Notes: generated by a model from the letters alone, not told the origin. Numbered from the stretch's first letter, positions 53,090 to 62,431 are shown. The stretch: DNA of 64,000 bases from Pelomonas sp. SE-A7 (GCF_030345705.1 NZ_JAUASW010000003.1:62001-126000), one strand, 5' to 3'. Numbers and translations are program-made.

Positions 53090-55585
53090 TCAGGCCGCCG
53101 CCGGATGGCTGCGGGCGCTGGCGGCTTCCAGCCAGCGCGTGGCCTGCTCGGCATTCATGGGCCGCGAGAACAGATAGCCCTGGCCGTAGCCGCAGTGCAG
53201 GCCGTGCAGGGCCTCGCACTGGTCCTTCTCCTCGATGCCCTCGGCCACCACCAGCATGCCCATGGTGTCGGCCAGGTTGATCACCGTGGTGACCAGGGCC
53301 GACAGCTCGCGCCGCTTGCACAGGTCGGTGATGAAGGAACGGTCGATCTTGAGCACGTCGAAGGGCAGCTCGCTGAGGTAGCTGAGCGAGGAATAGCCGG
53401 TGCCGAAGTCGTCCATGCACAGCAGGAAGCCCTGCTCCTTGAGCCGCGGCAGCAGGCCGAAGGCCACGTCCTGGTTGGCGATCACCGAGCTCTCGGTGAC
53501 CTCGATGCGGATGTCGCCGGATCTCAGACCCAGCAGGCTGCGCAGTTCGGCAAAGCGCTCGACCAGGTTGGCATCGCGCAGCTGCACGCCCGAGACGTTG
53601 ACGCTGACATACCAGCCCTCGCGCCACAGGCCGGCTCGCCGCCATTCCGCCACCTGGCGCATGCTGCCCTCCATCACCTGCAGGCCGATCTCGCAGATCA
53701 GGCCGTTCTCCTCGGCCACCGGGATGAAGTCGCCCGGTCCGATGAAGCCCTGCTTTCCATGCTCCCAGCGCACCAGCGCCTCGAAGCCGGCGTGGCTCAT
53801 GCCCTCGAGCTGGATGATGGGCTGGAAGAAGGGCTTGAACTCCTGGCGCTCGATCGCGCCGCGCATGTCGGACTCGATGCGGAAGCGCTCGTCCGCCGCC
53901 TTGCGCATGGCCGGCTCGAAGATCTCGAAGCGGGCCCGGCCGCGGTGCTTGGCGCGGTGCAGGGCCAGGTCGGCATCGCGGATCACGTCTTCGGGAATGC
54001 GGTACTGCTCGCCTATGACCACCATGCCAATGCTGGCCGAGATGCGCAGCGTGCGGCCATCGAGCAGGATGGGCTCCTGCAGACGGCGCAGCACGTCGCT
54101 GCCCAGCAGGGCCAGCTCCGCTTCGCCGCAGGCCTCGTGGACCACGACGAAGTACTCGTCGCCACCGAAGCGGGTCACCGTGCCATGGTCGCCGAACAGA
54201 TCGGCCAGCCGGGCCGACAGCAGGCACAGCAGCTCGTCGCCCTTGGAATGGCCCAGGGTGTCGTTGATCTGCTTGAAGCGGTCCAGGTCCACGAACAGGC
54301 CGCCGTGGCTGAGCAGGGGCGCCGAGGCGATCTCGTCGATGCTCTGCTGCAGCCGGCCGTCCAGCCATTGGCGGTTGGGCAGGCGGGTGACCGGATCATG
54401 GGTGGCGTCGAATTCGAGCTGCAGGCGCTGCGCCTCTCGGTCGCGCGCATGGCGGCGCTGCACCGCCGTCACCCAGGCCATGGCATGGACCAGATTGCCG
54501 ACGGCAAAGGCATAGCCGCCGAAGCCGCGCAAGGCCGTGTCGGGCAGCACGATGGTCAGCGACTGGATCCCGCCGCCCAGCATGTTGGCGCCCAGGCCGG
54601 CCAGGAACCAGGGGTCGACGCTGTGCCTGGCGCGCAGCCGGCGCAGCAGCATGGAGATCACGGCGCCGGCCAGCAGCACCAGGGCCAGGGCCGAGTAGCG
54701 GTACAGGCCCTCGAACTTGTAGGCCACGCCGAACAGCAGGGCCACGGCGGCGACGGGCACGGCCAGGGCCAGGCGCTCGCGGCCACGCAGCTGCAAGGCC
54801 GCCAGCGTGGCCACGCCTATGCCCAGGGTCAGCAGGCTGACCGACAGGCCGTGCAGCTCCGGGAACCAGGCCGAGGCCGGCCAGAACGACAACCATTGCT
54901 GGCCCAGACCGAAGTTCTGAAGCGACCAGAACAGCAACGTGGCGACGTAGAAGGCATAGGCCAGCGAGAGTCGGCCCTCGCCCATCACCCCCAGCTGCAG
55001 GCTGAGGAAGGGGATCAGGAGCAGCATGCCGACGAAGCCGGCCATGGCCATCCAATGCTGGCCGGTGCGGCGCTGGAATTCCTCGCGCGGCATCAGCTCC
55101 ACCCAGGCGCGCACCGCCTTGGCATCCTGTATCAGCACCAGCAACGGCGAGGCCGCCTCGCGGCCCTGCAGGTCATGGTGGGCCCAGGGGCTGATCAGGC
55201 TGCCCGGCGGATTGGGCTGGGTGCGCCCGCCGACCTTGAGCCGGGCACAGCCGCGGTCATCGCGGTAGGCCAGGGCGAACAGCTCGACGATCGGATCCTC
55301 GTCCACCAGCAGCGAAGGTCCGGTGGCGCTGGCTGGCGCTTCGAGCCGGAACAGTTGCACCGAGCGATCCTGCAGCAGGGCCTGGAGCTGGCCGCCATCG
55401 CACCAACGCGAGGCCGACAGCTGGCGCAGCAGCGCCTGCTCCAGCGCCGGCTCGCGGCCGGCGGCCGGCGGCCAGGCCGACAGCTTCTGCAGGTCGGCCG
55501 CCGAGGCCTGCAAGGCCGCCAGCAACAGGGCCAGCAGACCGAAGCGCAAGGCCCGGCCAAGGCTATTAAGCGGGTTGCCGCTCAT
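53090..55585 (-). CDS. Membrane GGDEF-EAL (c-di-GMP) protein with a 7TM-type sensor
   Basis: The 831-residue protein has a signal sequence, a periplasmic domain (to about 190) and seven closely spaced membrane segments (about 195-390). Then come a GGDEF domain and an EAL domain. The GGDEF signature is GGDEY, with phenylalanine replaced by tyrosine. The EAL domain keeps its signature (EALVRW), EVTES and DDFGTGYSSLSYL, so phosphodiesterase activity is likely while cyclase activity may be reduced. It starts eight bases after the radical SAM stop and is the third gene of the patatin series. Confidence 0.88.
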   Translation of the reverse strand: MSGNPLNSLGRALRFGLLALLLAALQASAADLQKLSAWPPAAGREPALEQALLRQLSASRWCDGGQLQALLQDRSVQLFRLEAPASATGPSLLVDEDPIVELFALAYRDDRGCARLKVGGRTQPNPPGSLISPWAHHDLQGREAASPLLVLIQDAKAVRAWVELMPREEFQRRTGQHWMAMAGFVGMLLLIPFLSLQLGVMGEGRLSLAYAFYVATLLFWSLQNFGLGQQWLSFWPASAWFPELHGLSVSLLTLGIGVATLAALQLRGRERLALAVPVAAVALLFGVAYKFEGLYRYSALALVLLAGAVISMLLRRLRARHSVDPWFLAGLGANMLGGGIQSLTIVLPDTALRGFGGYAFAVGNLVHAMAWVTAVQRRHARDREAQRLQLEFDATHDPVTRLPNRQWLDGRLQQSIDEIASAPLLSHGGLFVDLDRFKQINDTLGHSKGDELLCLLSARLADLFGDHGTVTRFGGDEYFVVVHEACGEAELALLGSDVLRRLQEPILLDGRTLRISASIGMVVIGEQYRIPEDVIRDADLALHRAKHRGRARFEIFEPAMRKAADERFRIESDMRGAIERQEFKPFFQPIIQLEGMSHAGFEALVRWEHGKQGFIGPGDFIPVAEENGLICEIGLQVMEGSMRQVAEWRRAGLWREGWYVSVNVSGVQLRDANLVERFAELRSLLGLRSGDIRIEVTESSVIANQDVAFGLLPRLKEQGFLLCMDDFGTGYSSLSYLSELPFDVLKIDRSFITDLCKRRELSALVTTVINLADTMGMLVVAEGIEEKDQCEALHGLHCGYGQGYLFSRPMNAEQATRWLEAASARSHPAAA

Positions 55586-55593
55586 GTCGGGCC

Positions 55594-57162
55594 CTAGTCT
55601 CGCAGCAGTGCCGGCGGACGCCGGACCTCGGTGAGCAGCTGAACCGGCTGCAGCACGGCCGGCCGATTGCCCAGGTCGGACCACAGGTCGGGATGGAGTT
55701 CGCCGGCCCCATCGGTGACCGCGGTGGCCTCGAAATGGCCACGATAGGACTCGGCGAGAGCGATGCGAGGCTGGTACAGCGTGCCCAGCCTTTCGCTCGG
55801 CCCAAAGTGGCTGCGGCGCGTCGCCGAGGCGCCGAGGTGGGCGTCGCGCGTGGCCGTTGAGAAGCGGCGCAACAGGCAGCCGACATCGGCGCTCAGGGCC
55901 GACACCAGGGCCCGTCGCGGCAGGATCTTGCGGTAGTGCCGCCACAGGCCGAAGGCATGGCGGCGCGCCTGGGCCGGCGAGACCAGGCAGTGGTCCATCT
56001 CGGCCAGCAGCGGCATCAGCTCGTCAGGCCCATCCAGGCTTTGAGTCAGCAGCGAACGACCGTCCATGTCGCGCAGCTTCAGGCCCGGCAGCAACACGCC
56101 CTGCTCGAGCTGGCGCCTGAACATGGGCGTACCCAGCAGCGGGATGGCCAGGCTGACGAAGCTGGGCAGGGTCAGCGTGGGATCGGCGGCGATCGCCTCG
56201 ACCTCGTCGCGCAGGGCCCGGGCCCGGCGCTGCAAGGGGTCGTAGATCAGGCCGTAGTGAAAGGTCATGCCGGCCGCCAGGCAGCGGCGCATGCGCTCGG
56301 TGCCCGGCAGCTGCAGGTTCTGCTTCTTGGCATAACTCCGCAATTGATCGTCATCCAGAGATTCGACGCCGCTGAAGAACCCTATGCAGCCGCTGGCCCT
56401 GGCCTTGTCCATCCATTCGGGCTTGGCGAAGAAGTCCGAGGTCACCAGGGCCGCCCAGCCGCCGATCCGGCCGGCGTCGTGGAACTCGGCCAGCAGGTCC
56501 AGCCGCTCCTGCAAATGCTGCCGCGGACCGGCGAAGAAGTTCTGGTCCAGGAACATCACGCATTGCTTGCCCTGCAGGCGCTCCAGCTGGGCCCGCACAT
56601 GCTCGAGCGGCAGGGTCTGGTGGGGCCGGCCCTCGGCCGTCATCGAGCAGAAGTCGCAGGCGAAGTTGCAGTTGCGGCTGGCCTCGGCGTAGCCGACCGG
56701 ATGCCAGCTCGGCGCCAGCTCGTAGCGCGGCCGTACCGGCTCGGCACGATGCTCGGGCCCGTAGAGACTGGCCGCCAGCTCGGCCAGGGCTTCGGCATCG
56801 CCGTCCAGGACCACGTCGAAGAAGCGGCTGCAGTAGCGCGGCAGCACGCGCGCCAGCGGCCCGCCGACGACCACGGTCACGCCCGGGTTGAGGGTCTTGG
56901 CATAGGCGCAGAGCTGCTTCATCCGGTCCAGCGCCGCGTTCAGCCCGGTCAGCACCAGCAGCTGCGGCCAGGCCAGGGCCTTCAGGTCCTCGAAGGGCCC
57001 GCTGCGGAACTCGCAGGCCACGCGCAGCTCGCAATGCTCGTTCGAGAAAGCGCCGGCCAGCGACAGCGCCGCAATCGACTGCGGAACGAAGAAGGGATTG
57101 CCACGCGCCCCGCGGTTGTTGTCGGAATAGCAGTTGACGACCAGGACCTTCAGCTTGCCCAT
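55594..57162 (-). CDS. Radical SAM protein with a B12-binding-like N-terminal domain
   Basis: The 522-residue protein has an N-terminal Rossmann-like domain (KVLVVNCYSDNNRGARGNPFF, VTVVVGGPLARVL) without the DxHxxG cobalamin motif, so cobalamin binding is uncertain. The radical SAM core has the canonical cluster site CNFACDFC (C-X3-C-X2-C) and continues with MFLDQNFFAGP and FFSGVESLDDDQL. The C-terminal part (about 390-522) is unassigned. The gene starts inside the end of the patatin gene (13-base overlap), so the two are coupled. Confidence 0.82.
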   Translation of the reverse strand: MGKLKVLVVNCYSDNNRGARGNPFFVPQSIAALSLAGAFSNEHCELRVACEFRSGPFEDLKALAWPQLLVLTGLNAALDRMKQLCAYAKTLNPGVTVVVGGPLARVLPRYCSRFFDVVLDGDAEALAELAASLYGPEHRAEPVRPRYELAPSWHPVGYAEASRNCNFACDFCSMTAEGRPHQTLPLEHVRAQLERLQGKQCVMFLDQNFFAGPRQHLQERLDLLAEFHDAGRIGGWAALVTSDFFAKPEWMDKARASGCIGFFSGVESLDDDQLRSYAKKQNLQLPGTERMRRCLAAGMTFHYGLIYDPLQRRARALRDEVEAIAADPTLTLPSFVSLAIPLLGTPMFRRQLEQGVLLPGLKLRDMDGRSLLTQSLDGPDELMPLLAEMDHCLVSPAQARRHAFGLWRHYRKILPRRALVSALSADVGCLLRRFSTATRDAHLGASATRRSHFGPSERLGTLYQPRIALAESYRGHFEATAVTDGAGELHPDLWSDLGNRPAVLQPVQLLTEVRRPPALLRD

Positions 57163-58415
57163 GCCTCGTCGTCCTGCAGCGGGGTCGGGGAGGACGCGCA
57201 CATGCGCAGCCAGGCGGCCTTGGCATCGGCAAAGCGCGGGTGGCCGATCTCGCAGCAGCGTGCCTCGTTCCAATGGCCGCCTTCCAGCCGGAAGTAGTCG
57301 CCGGCCCGTCGCAGCGGCTGGTTCTGGCTGCGGCCGGCGATCCAGTTGTCGATCAGGCGGCTGATCAAGGCCACGTCGGCATCGGCCGTGGCCGAGATGT
57401 CCATCTTGACCAGGCGCCTGAACTCGACGGCCGAAGCAAAGCCCGGCGGAGGCCCCCACTGCCCCGGGGCGTGCAGGGGATGGATCAGCGGGCTGCAACG
57501 GATCACTGGCGAGTCCAGGGTCTGGCCCTCGGCGGTCGGCACGGCGCCGGTCAGCGAAAGGTGGGCCAGGTAGCTGTCCGCATCCGGCGGCTCGGCGATG
57601 ATGGCGCGCGCCACCTTGGTCAGGTCGTTCAAGAGGCTGGAGCTCTTGAGTTCGACCTTGTAGGCCTCGTCCGCCGGGTCTGCGTGCGGCAGCAGCATGC
57701 AATGACCCGTGCCTATGGACAGCACGCCTATGGACTCGCGCGGCACGCCATTGCCTATGGCCTCGCTGACGGCCAGCTGCACCGGGTTGTTGAAGCCGGT
57801 GAGTGCGCCGTCCCAGTAGCCCGGCGTGCGGCTGCCGGCCGGCTTGGAGACGCCGTCGAACCAGTTCACCGGCGCATGGGTGGACAGGTCCACCGCCTCG
57901 GCCAGGGTGGTGCGGCCGTCGTCGCGCGGGAAGTTGGCGGCCGGGCTGTCGGGTCGGCTGCGCAGCAGCTTGGCGCGGTCGAACTGGTAGTCGTAGCCGA
58001 CGATCAGCAGGGCCGGCAGCTGGGCGTTGCGCCCCAGCTCGGCAAGCGACTTGCCGCCGGTCTCGCCCAGGGTCTCGGTGATGAAGGCCTTCTTGCTCTT
58101 CACGTCGTAGCGCGTGCCCAGGCGGCCGGCGCTGAGCACCGAGGTCCAGCGCTTCCACACCGGCAGCTTGCTGAAGAAGCGCTTGCGGTTGGACTCGTCG
58201 TCGAACTTGCGGACGATGTCGGCCGGGCTGCGGTTGTTGGCCAGTGCGCCCAGCACGAAGGAGCCGCCCGAGGTGCCGGCGGCGAGCTTGAAATGGGAGA
58301 GGACTTGGTGGCCCGGCGTATCGGCGCCGAAGAGTTCGGCCAGGGCCCGGGCCTGCGCGAGACAGAACGTTCCCCCGCCGTCGAGGCTGAGGATGCGGAA
58401 GTCCTTGGACGTCAC
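57150..58415 (-). CDS. Patatin-like phospholipase
   Basis: The 421-residue protein has the patatin oxyanion motif LSLDGGGT (D12-G15), the nucleophile site AGTSGGS (S49) and the dyad aspartate in YWDGALTG. No signal peptide is present, so it acts in the cytoplasm on lipids or an acyl-ester substrate. I chose the GTG at 58415, with AAGGAGG four bases before it, because longer frames lack family sequence. It is first in a series followed by a radical SAM gene (overlapping) and a GGDEF-EAL gene. The lack of a CD-NTase neighbour argues against a CBASS effector. Confidence 0.85.
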   Translation of the reverse strand: MTSKDFRILSLDGGGTFCLAQARALAELFGADTPGHQVLSHFKLAAGTSGGSFVLGALANNRSPADIVRKFDDESNRKRFFSKLPVWKRWTSVLSAGRLGTRYDVKSKKAFITETLGETGGKSLAELGRNAQLPALLIVGYDYQFDRAKLLRSRPDSPAANFPRDDGRTTLAEAVDLSTHAPVNWFDGVSKPAGSRTPGYWDGALTGFNNPVQLAVSEAIGNGVPRESIGVLSIGTGHCMLLPHADPADEAYKVELKSSSLLNDLTKVARAIIAEPPDADSYLAHLSLTGAVPTAEGQTLDSPVIRCSPLIHPLHAPGQWGPPPGFASAVEFRRLVKMDISATADADVALISRLIDNWIAGRSQNQPLRRAGDYFRLEGGHWNEARCCEIGHPRFADAKAAWLRMCASSPTPLQDDEAWAS

Positions 58416-58571
58416 GACGCCTCCTTGCCGGGCTCTGACAGGCCTCGGCTGTGCAGCAGCATGCGCCGTTGCCTGGCGCACGACGGGAGGATTAGCCTCC
58501 AATCAGGGGCCGGGGTCAAGAAAGCGGCCCGCCCGCCGTGGCGCGGCAGGCACGGTCTGACCCCGTCGAGC

Positions 58572-59813
58572 TCAGCGGGGTTTCTTGCCGACGCCGAGGT
58601 TCATCGCATTGAGCAGCTCGCCCTCATGGTCCTGCGAGAGCTCCCAGGCGAACACGCCGGCCAGGCCGGCACGGCGGGCATAGCGGCCCTTCTCAAGCAC
58701 GGCCCGCGGATCGTCGTAGCTGATCCAGAGCTTCTGCTCGGGCTGGTAGAGGCTGAAGGCAGCAGCCTGCTTGTCGTGCTGGACCACCCAGCCATTGAGG
58801 CCGCGGCCCTGGGCATCGAGCCGGTCGGCACGCAGCTCGCGGTAGACGGTGGAGCCATCGCCGTTGTCCGGGTAGTTGCCGGTCTTGGCCGCGCCATGCC
58901 CTTGCTTGCTCGTCACGCCAGCAAAGCCGCGGCCATACATGGCCACACCGGCCACCAGCTTGGCGCGCGGCACGCCGGCCTTCACGAGATTGGCGACCGA
59001 ACGCTCGACGCTGTCATCGGTCTTGCGGGCACTCTTCAGCGCCGCATGGTGGCCGGCGGTGTCGGTCCAGGGGCCGAAGAAGTCGTACGTCATCATGAAG
59101 ACCAGGTCCAGGGCCGGCGCGGCCTGGCGGAACTTGATCCGGTCGACGATGGTGGAGCTGCTGTTGACGGCCGTGGTCACCAGGTAACGGCGGCCGGTCT
59201 CGCGGCCCAGCTGGTCGACGGCGGCGCGCAGGTCGACCATCAGGTCGGCATAACCCTGGCCATCGGCCGGCGAGCCCAGGGCCACGCCGTTGGCCGAGCC
59301 GTTGCCGCCGGGATGCTCCCAGTCGATGTCTATGCCGTCGAAGCCCGGATGCTCGCGCAGGAAGCGCACCACGTCCTTGGCAAAGACCTGGCGCTTGGCA
59401 GCGTCGTTGGCGAGGTGGAAGAACGGGTCCGAGCCGCCCCAGCCACCGACCGAGGCCACGACCTGCAGCGCCGGCAGACGCTTCTTCAAGGCGACGAAGC
59501 CGGCATCGAAGCGGCGCTCCAGCTCGGTATCGGTCAGCGAGAACTCGGGCCGGCCGGCACAGGTCTTGGCGTCCTTCTCCAGCTGGCCGGGTCCGCAGAT
59601 CCGCAGGAAGGCATAAAGGATGTGGCTGAGGCTGCCGGGCTTGATCTTGTCCAGCTGCTCGACGCCCTCCCAGCCCGGCACATAGACGCCCACCACCGGC
59701 GAGCCCGGCTTGTTCTCGAAGGCCAGCGGGCCGGCGCCGAACAAGGGTGGCGCGGCCAGCACCGCGGTGGAGGCCAGGCTCAGGGCGGCAAGGGCAGCGG
59801 TCAGCAGGCGCAT
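58572..59813 (-). CDS. Secreted chitinase (glycoside hydrolase family 18)
   Basis: The 413-residue enzyme has a signal peptide (TAALAALSLASTAVLA). The GH18 motif is DGIDIDWE, in which the final glutamate is the proton donor. SVGGWGGS and MTYDFFGPW mark the other substrate-binding strands, and the fold ends with AGVFAWELSQD. The catalytic barrel occupies nearly the whole protein, and no chitin-binding domain was found. Chitin or chitodextrins are the likely substrate. Three phased repeats lie upstream. Confidence 0.9.
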   Translation of the reverse strand: MRLLTAALAALSLASTAVLAAPPLFGAGPLAFENKPGSPVVGVYVPGWEGVEQLDKIKPGSLSHILYAFLRICGPGQLEKDAKTCAGRPEFSLTDTELERRFDAGFVALKKRLPALQVVASVGGWGGSDPFFHLANDAAKRQVFAKDVVRFLREHPGFDGIDIDWEHPGGNGSANGVALGSPADGQGYADLMVDLRAAVDQLGRETGRRYLVTTAVNSSSTIVDRIKFRQAAPALDLVFMMTYDFFGPWTDTAGHHAALKSARKTDDSVERSVANLVKAGVPRAKLVAGVAMYGRGFAGVTSKQGHGAAKTGNYPDNGDGSTVYRELRADRLDAQGRGLNGWVVQHDKQAAAFSLYQPEQKLWISYDDPRAVLEKGRYARRAGLAGVFAWELSQDHEGELLNAMNLGVGKKPR

Positions 59814-59855
59814 CAGACAGTCTCCGGGCAGGCAACAAGGCCGGCCGAGACTAAC

Positions 59856-59883
59856 ACCAATCGACTACCAATCAAATACCAAT
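59856..59883. promoter_or_regulatory. Three phased ATTGGT repeats upstream of the chitinase
   Basis: On the coding strand, ATTGGT occurs three times with an exact 11-base spacing (complement ACCAAT at 59856, 59867 and 59878), about one helical turn apart, 43-70 bases before the chitinase ATG. The stretch is AT-rich against a GC-rich background. ATTGGT resembles half-sites of GntR-family GlcNAc regulators. That link is an analogy, and no such regulator gene is in the window. Confidence 0.6.
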
Positions 59884-59891
59884 TACCCGAA

Positions 59892-60548
59892 TCAGGGCGC
59901 CCGGACGATGCGCAGCTGCAGCTCGCGGCTGGTCTGGGGTTCGGCATCGCGGCTGCTGTAGGTGCCGGCAGCCGGGGCTTGAGGGTTGCTGCCTTCGCGG
60001 GCCACGACCGCCCACTGGTCCAGCGGAATCAGCTGAGTGGTCACCAACTCCTCGCTGCCCGCCTCGCCGCGAGGCAGCAGGGCCCGCAGTTCCAGCAGCA
60101 CCGGCTGCGAGCCGCCGGGCCAGCTGGGCTTGATCTGGAAACCGGTCTGGCGGTCGACCCAGACCGAGCGCATCTGGGCTTGCGGCTGCCATTGGCCGCG
60201 GCGGTCTCTCTCGACGCCCCAGTCCAGCATCTCCATGCGCCGCGGCTGGTTGACCAGGGCGCTGGCCTGACGGCCGTTGAGCACCAGCAGGCGCTGAACC
60301 GGCGACACGCCGGCATCAGCGGGCCGGGTCGAAATGATCTTGCCGCCGGCCGGCGATACCGAGCCGCCCGTGCCCACCACCACGGCGCCGCGCTTGCTGG
60401 CATCGAGCGCTGCGCCGCTGAGGCTGGTCTCGACCCAGCGCAGCTCGATTTGCAGCATCACCTGCGGCGGCTCGGCGGCCTGCGCCACCAGCGGCAGCAT
60501 CACCAGGGCCGTCAGCAGGGCCCGGCGCTTGAGCTTGGTCTTCGTCAT
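59892..60548 (-). CDS. Secreted protein of unknown function with secretin-like repeats
   Basis: The 218-residue protein has a signal peptide (RRALLTALVMLPLVAQAA) and a beta-rich region: VMLQIELRWVETSLSGAALD, QRLLVLNGRQASALV, MRSVWVDRQTGFQIKP, LVTTQLIPLDQWAVVA. The strand after the signal (LQIELRWVE) and the following loop are reminiscent of secretin-type domains, but no outer-membrane insertion domain is present. It overlaps the diguanylate cyclase stop by four bases (ATGA), so the two genes are coupled. The function is unknown. Confidence 0.65.
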   Translation of the reverse strand: MTKTKLKRRALLTALVMLPLVAQAAEPPQVMLQIELRWVETSLSGAALDASKRGAVVVGTGGSVSPAGGKIISTRPADAGVSPVQRLLVLNGRQASALVNQPRRMEMLDWGVERDRRGQWQPQAQMRSVWVDRQTGFQIKPSWPGGSQPVLLELRALLPRGEAGSEELVTTQLIPLDQWAVVAREGSNPQAPAAGTYSSRDAEPQTSRELQLRIVRAP

Positions 60549-61669
60549 CCGATCACCACGCGGTTGCGGCCTTCGCTCTTGGCCTGGTAGAGCAGGCGGT
60601 CGGCCCGCTCCAGCGTCTGCGCCAGCGTCTCACCGGGGCGGTGCTGGGTCAAGCCGGCCGAGACGCTGGTGCTGAGCATCACCTCGCCGGCCGGCACACG
60701 CAGCGCCTCCACATGCTCGCGCACCCGCTCGACGCCAGCCAGGGCCGGCGGCATGCGCGAGTCGGCCATCAGCAGCACGAATTCCTCGCCGCCCCAGCGG
60801 GCCAGCACGTCGGAAGCGCGTATCGCCGCCTGGGCCACGTCGGCAAAGCCGCGCAGCACGGCGTCGCCGGTGCCGTGGCCGTGGCGGTCGTTGACGCGCT
60901 TGAAATGGTCGATGTCCAGCAGGGCCACACAGAAGCTCTGGCCGCTGCGTTGGCAACGCTGCACCTCCTGGTCCAGCAGAGTCTGCATGTGGCGGCGGTT
61001 CAGGAGGCCGGTCAGCTCGTCATGCGTGGCCAGCGCCTGGATCTGGGCCAGGGCCTCGGCGAGTTCCGACTTCTGCTCGGCCAGGCGGTGGCGGATGCGG
61101 CTGATGCGGCCGGCCAGCACCGACACCGCCGGCAGCGTGCAGACCAGCATCAGGAAATGCCCCAGCTCGACGGCCGGCGGGTACTGGGCCGGCCGCCAAT
61201 GCGCCATGAAGGCCATGGTCAGGCCGAACAGGCCCAGCGCATAGAGGCTGATGCGCAAGGTGGTGCCGGCGCGCAGCTGGAACATGCCGAACACCAGGAT
61301 GGTCATCAGGATGGGAAACACCGCGCCGCGCAGCGGGCCGGCCATGCCATAGCCGACGGCGCCGCAGGCAATCGCGTAGACCATCTGCGGCACGGTCAGC
61401 GAGGGGTCCGCGAGGCGCTTGCTCCAGCCGCTGCGAATCAGCAGATAGGCGCCGAGCAGGCCGCCCAGCGACAGGCCGGTCCACCAGGCCAGCGGCGCGC
61501 TGGACAGGCCGTTGACCCAGGCCGCGTACTGCATGATGGCCACGCAGACCGCCATCAGCACCAGGGCCAGGCTGGCCTGGATCAGGCGGATGCGCTGCAC
61601 CCGCTCGCCGGTGAACAGCAGCTCCGACAAGCGGTCGGTCCAGCGGGGCGTGGTGGCGTGGCGCTCCAT
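60545..61669 (-). CDS. Membrane-bound diguanylate cyclase (GGDEF)
   Basis: The 374-residue protein has about six N-terminal membrane segments (about residues 27-195), a short coiled linker and a C-terminal GGDEF domain. The active site is an intact GGEEF (RWGGEEFVLLM), and an inhibitory RxxD site (RASD) lies five residues before it, as in product-inhibited cyclases. It makes c-di-GMP, the opposite of the EAL protein at 53.1 kb. It is followed by the secreted protein gene with an ATGA overlap, and 78 bases later by the chitinase. Confidence 0.9.
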   Translation of the reverse strand: MERHATTPRWTDRLSELLFTGERVQRIRLIQASLALVLMAVCVAIMQYAAWVNGLSSAPLAWWTGLSLGGLLGAYLLIRSGWSKRLADPSLTVPQMVYAIACGAVGYGMAGPLRGAVFPILMTILVFGMFQLRAGTTLRISLYALGLFGLTMAFMAHWRPAQYPPAVELGHFLMLVCTLPAVSVLAGRISRIRHRLAEQKSELAEALAQIQALATHDELTGLLNRRHMQTLLDQEVQRCQRSGQSFCVALLDIDHFKRVNDRHGHGTGDAVLRGFADVAQAAIRASDVLARWGGEEFVLLMADSRMPPALAGVERVREHVEALRVPAGEVMLSTSVSAGLTQHRPGETLAQTLERADRLLYQAKSEGRNRVVIG

Positions 61670-61688
61670 GGGCGGCTAGCCTAACCGA

Positions 61689-62243
61689 TCAGGCGCCCTT
61701 GGCCGGCTGCAGATGCGCCAGCGGCAGGCCGCCGCCGGCCTTGACCTCGCCCAGGGAGAAGCTGGTGTGCACATCTTTCACGTTAGGCAGGTTCAGCAAG
61801 GTGTCGATCGTGAAGCGGCTGAAGGCATCCAGGTCGGTCGCCAGCACCTGCAACTCGAAGGTGCCGGCGCCCGAGATGTAGTGGCAGGCGATCACCTCGG
61901 GCAGGCGGCGTATCGCCTCTTCCAGCACCTTGGTGGCGGCCGCATTGTTGCGGTCGGCGTCGAGCTTGACGAAAGCCAGCACGCCCAGGCCGACCTTGCG
62001 TCTGTCGATCTCGGCGCGGTAGCCGGTGATGTAGCCCTGCTCTTCTAGCCAGCGCACGCGCCGCCAGGTCGGGGCTGCGGAAAGGCCTATGCGCGCCGCC
62101 AGCTCGGCATTGGACAGGCGGGCATCGCGCTGCAGCTCGCCCAGGATGGCGATGTGATAGCGGTCAAGCGTGCCGTCCTCGGCCTCCGCGGGCGCAGCAG
62201 CAGCGGCCAGGGTTTGCCCTGATTTGCGTGTTTTGGAAACCAA
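61689..62243 (-). CDS. Lrp/AsnC-family regulator divergent from the IOR gene
   Basis: A 184-residue Lrp-type protein with a variable basic N-terminal extension (about 25 residues, ending EAEDGTLDRYH). The helix-turn-helix reads AELAARIGLSAAPTWRRVRWLEEQG, and an RAM domain follows (YRAEIDRRKVGLGVLAFVKL, YISGAGTFELQVLATDLDAF). It starts at a TTG (62243) without a clear ribosome site, so a later in-frame start near TTGACCGC is possible. The divergent IOR gene, which degrades aromatic 2-oxoacids, is the likely target. An inverted repeat (CCAATC-N15-GATTGG, 62240-62266) straddles the start. Confidence 0.82.
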   Translation of the reverse strand: MVSKTRKSGQTLAAAAAPAEAEDGTLDRYHIAILGELQRDARLSNAELAARIGLSAAPTWRRVRWLEEQGYITGYRAEIDRRKVGLGVLAFVKLDADRNNAAATKVLEEAIRRLPEVIACHYISGAGTFELQVLATDLDAFSRFTIDTLLNLPNVKDVHTSFSLGEVKAGGGLPLAHLQPAKGA

Positions 62244-62431
62244 TCTGATCTCGATCTATTGATTGGAGAAAGATTATTGCCTAGATGCAAGCTGCCGAGC
62301 GCAAATGAGAAAGCACCCGGCGCCCCGCTTTCCCTACACTCGCGGATCCGGAATACTGCCGCTATCCGGGCCCCGCCCGGCCGCCACAAGCGACCCCGGC
62401 AGGCGCCCCGTCCCCATAGGAGCCCGACCCG

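Noticed and set aside
55594..57162. The radical SAM gene as a prokaryotic viperin
   Set aside because: It is over 500 residues with a B12-like N-terminal domain and an extra C-terminal part; viperins are shorter and lack these.
57150..58415. Patatin as a CBASS effector
   Set aside because: No CD-NTase, HORMA/TRIP13 or ubiquitin-like genes are nearby, and its neighbours are a radical SAM and a GGDEF-EAL gene.
57240..60590. An open frame of 1116 codons on the + strand opposite patatin, chitinase and the secreted protein
   Set aside because: The opposite strand carries conserved catalytic motifs for patatin and GH18; this frame has no domain and biased composition.
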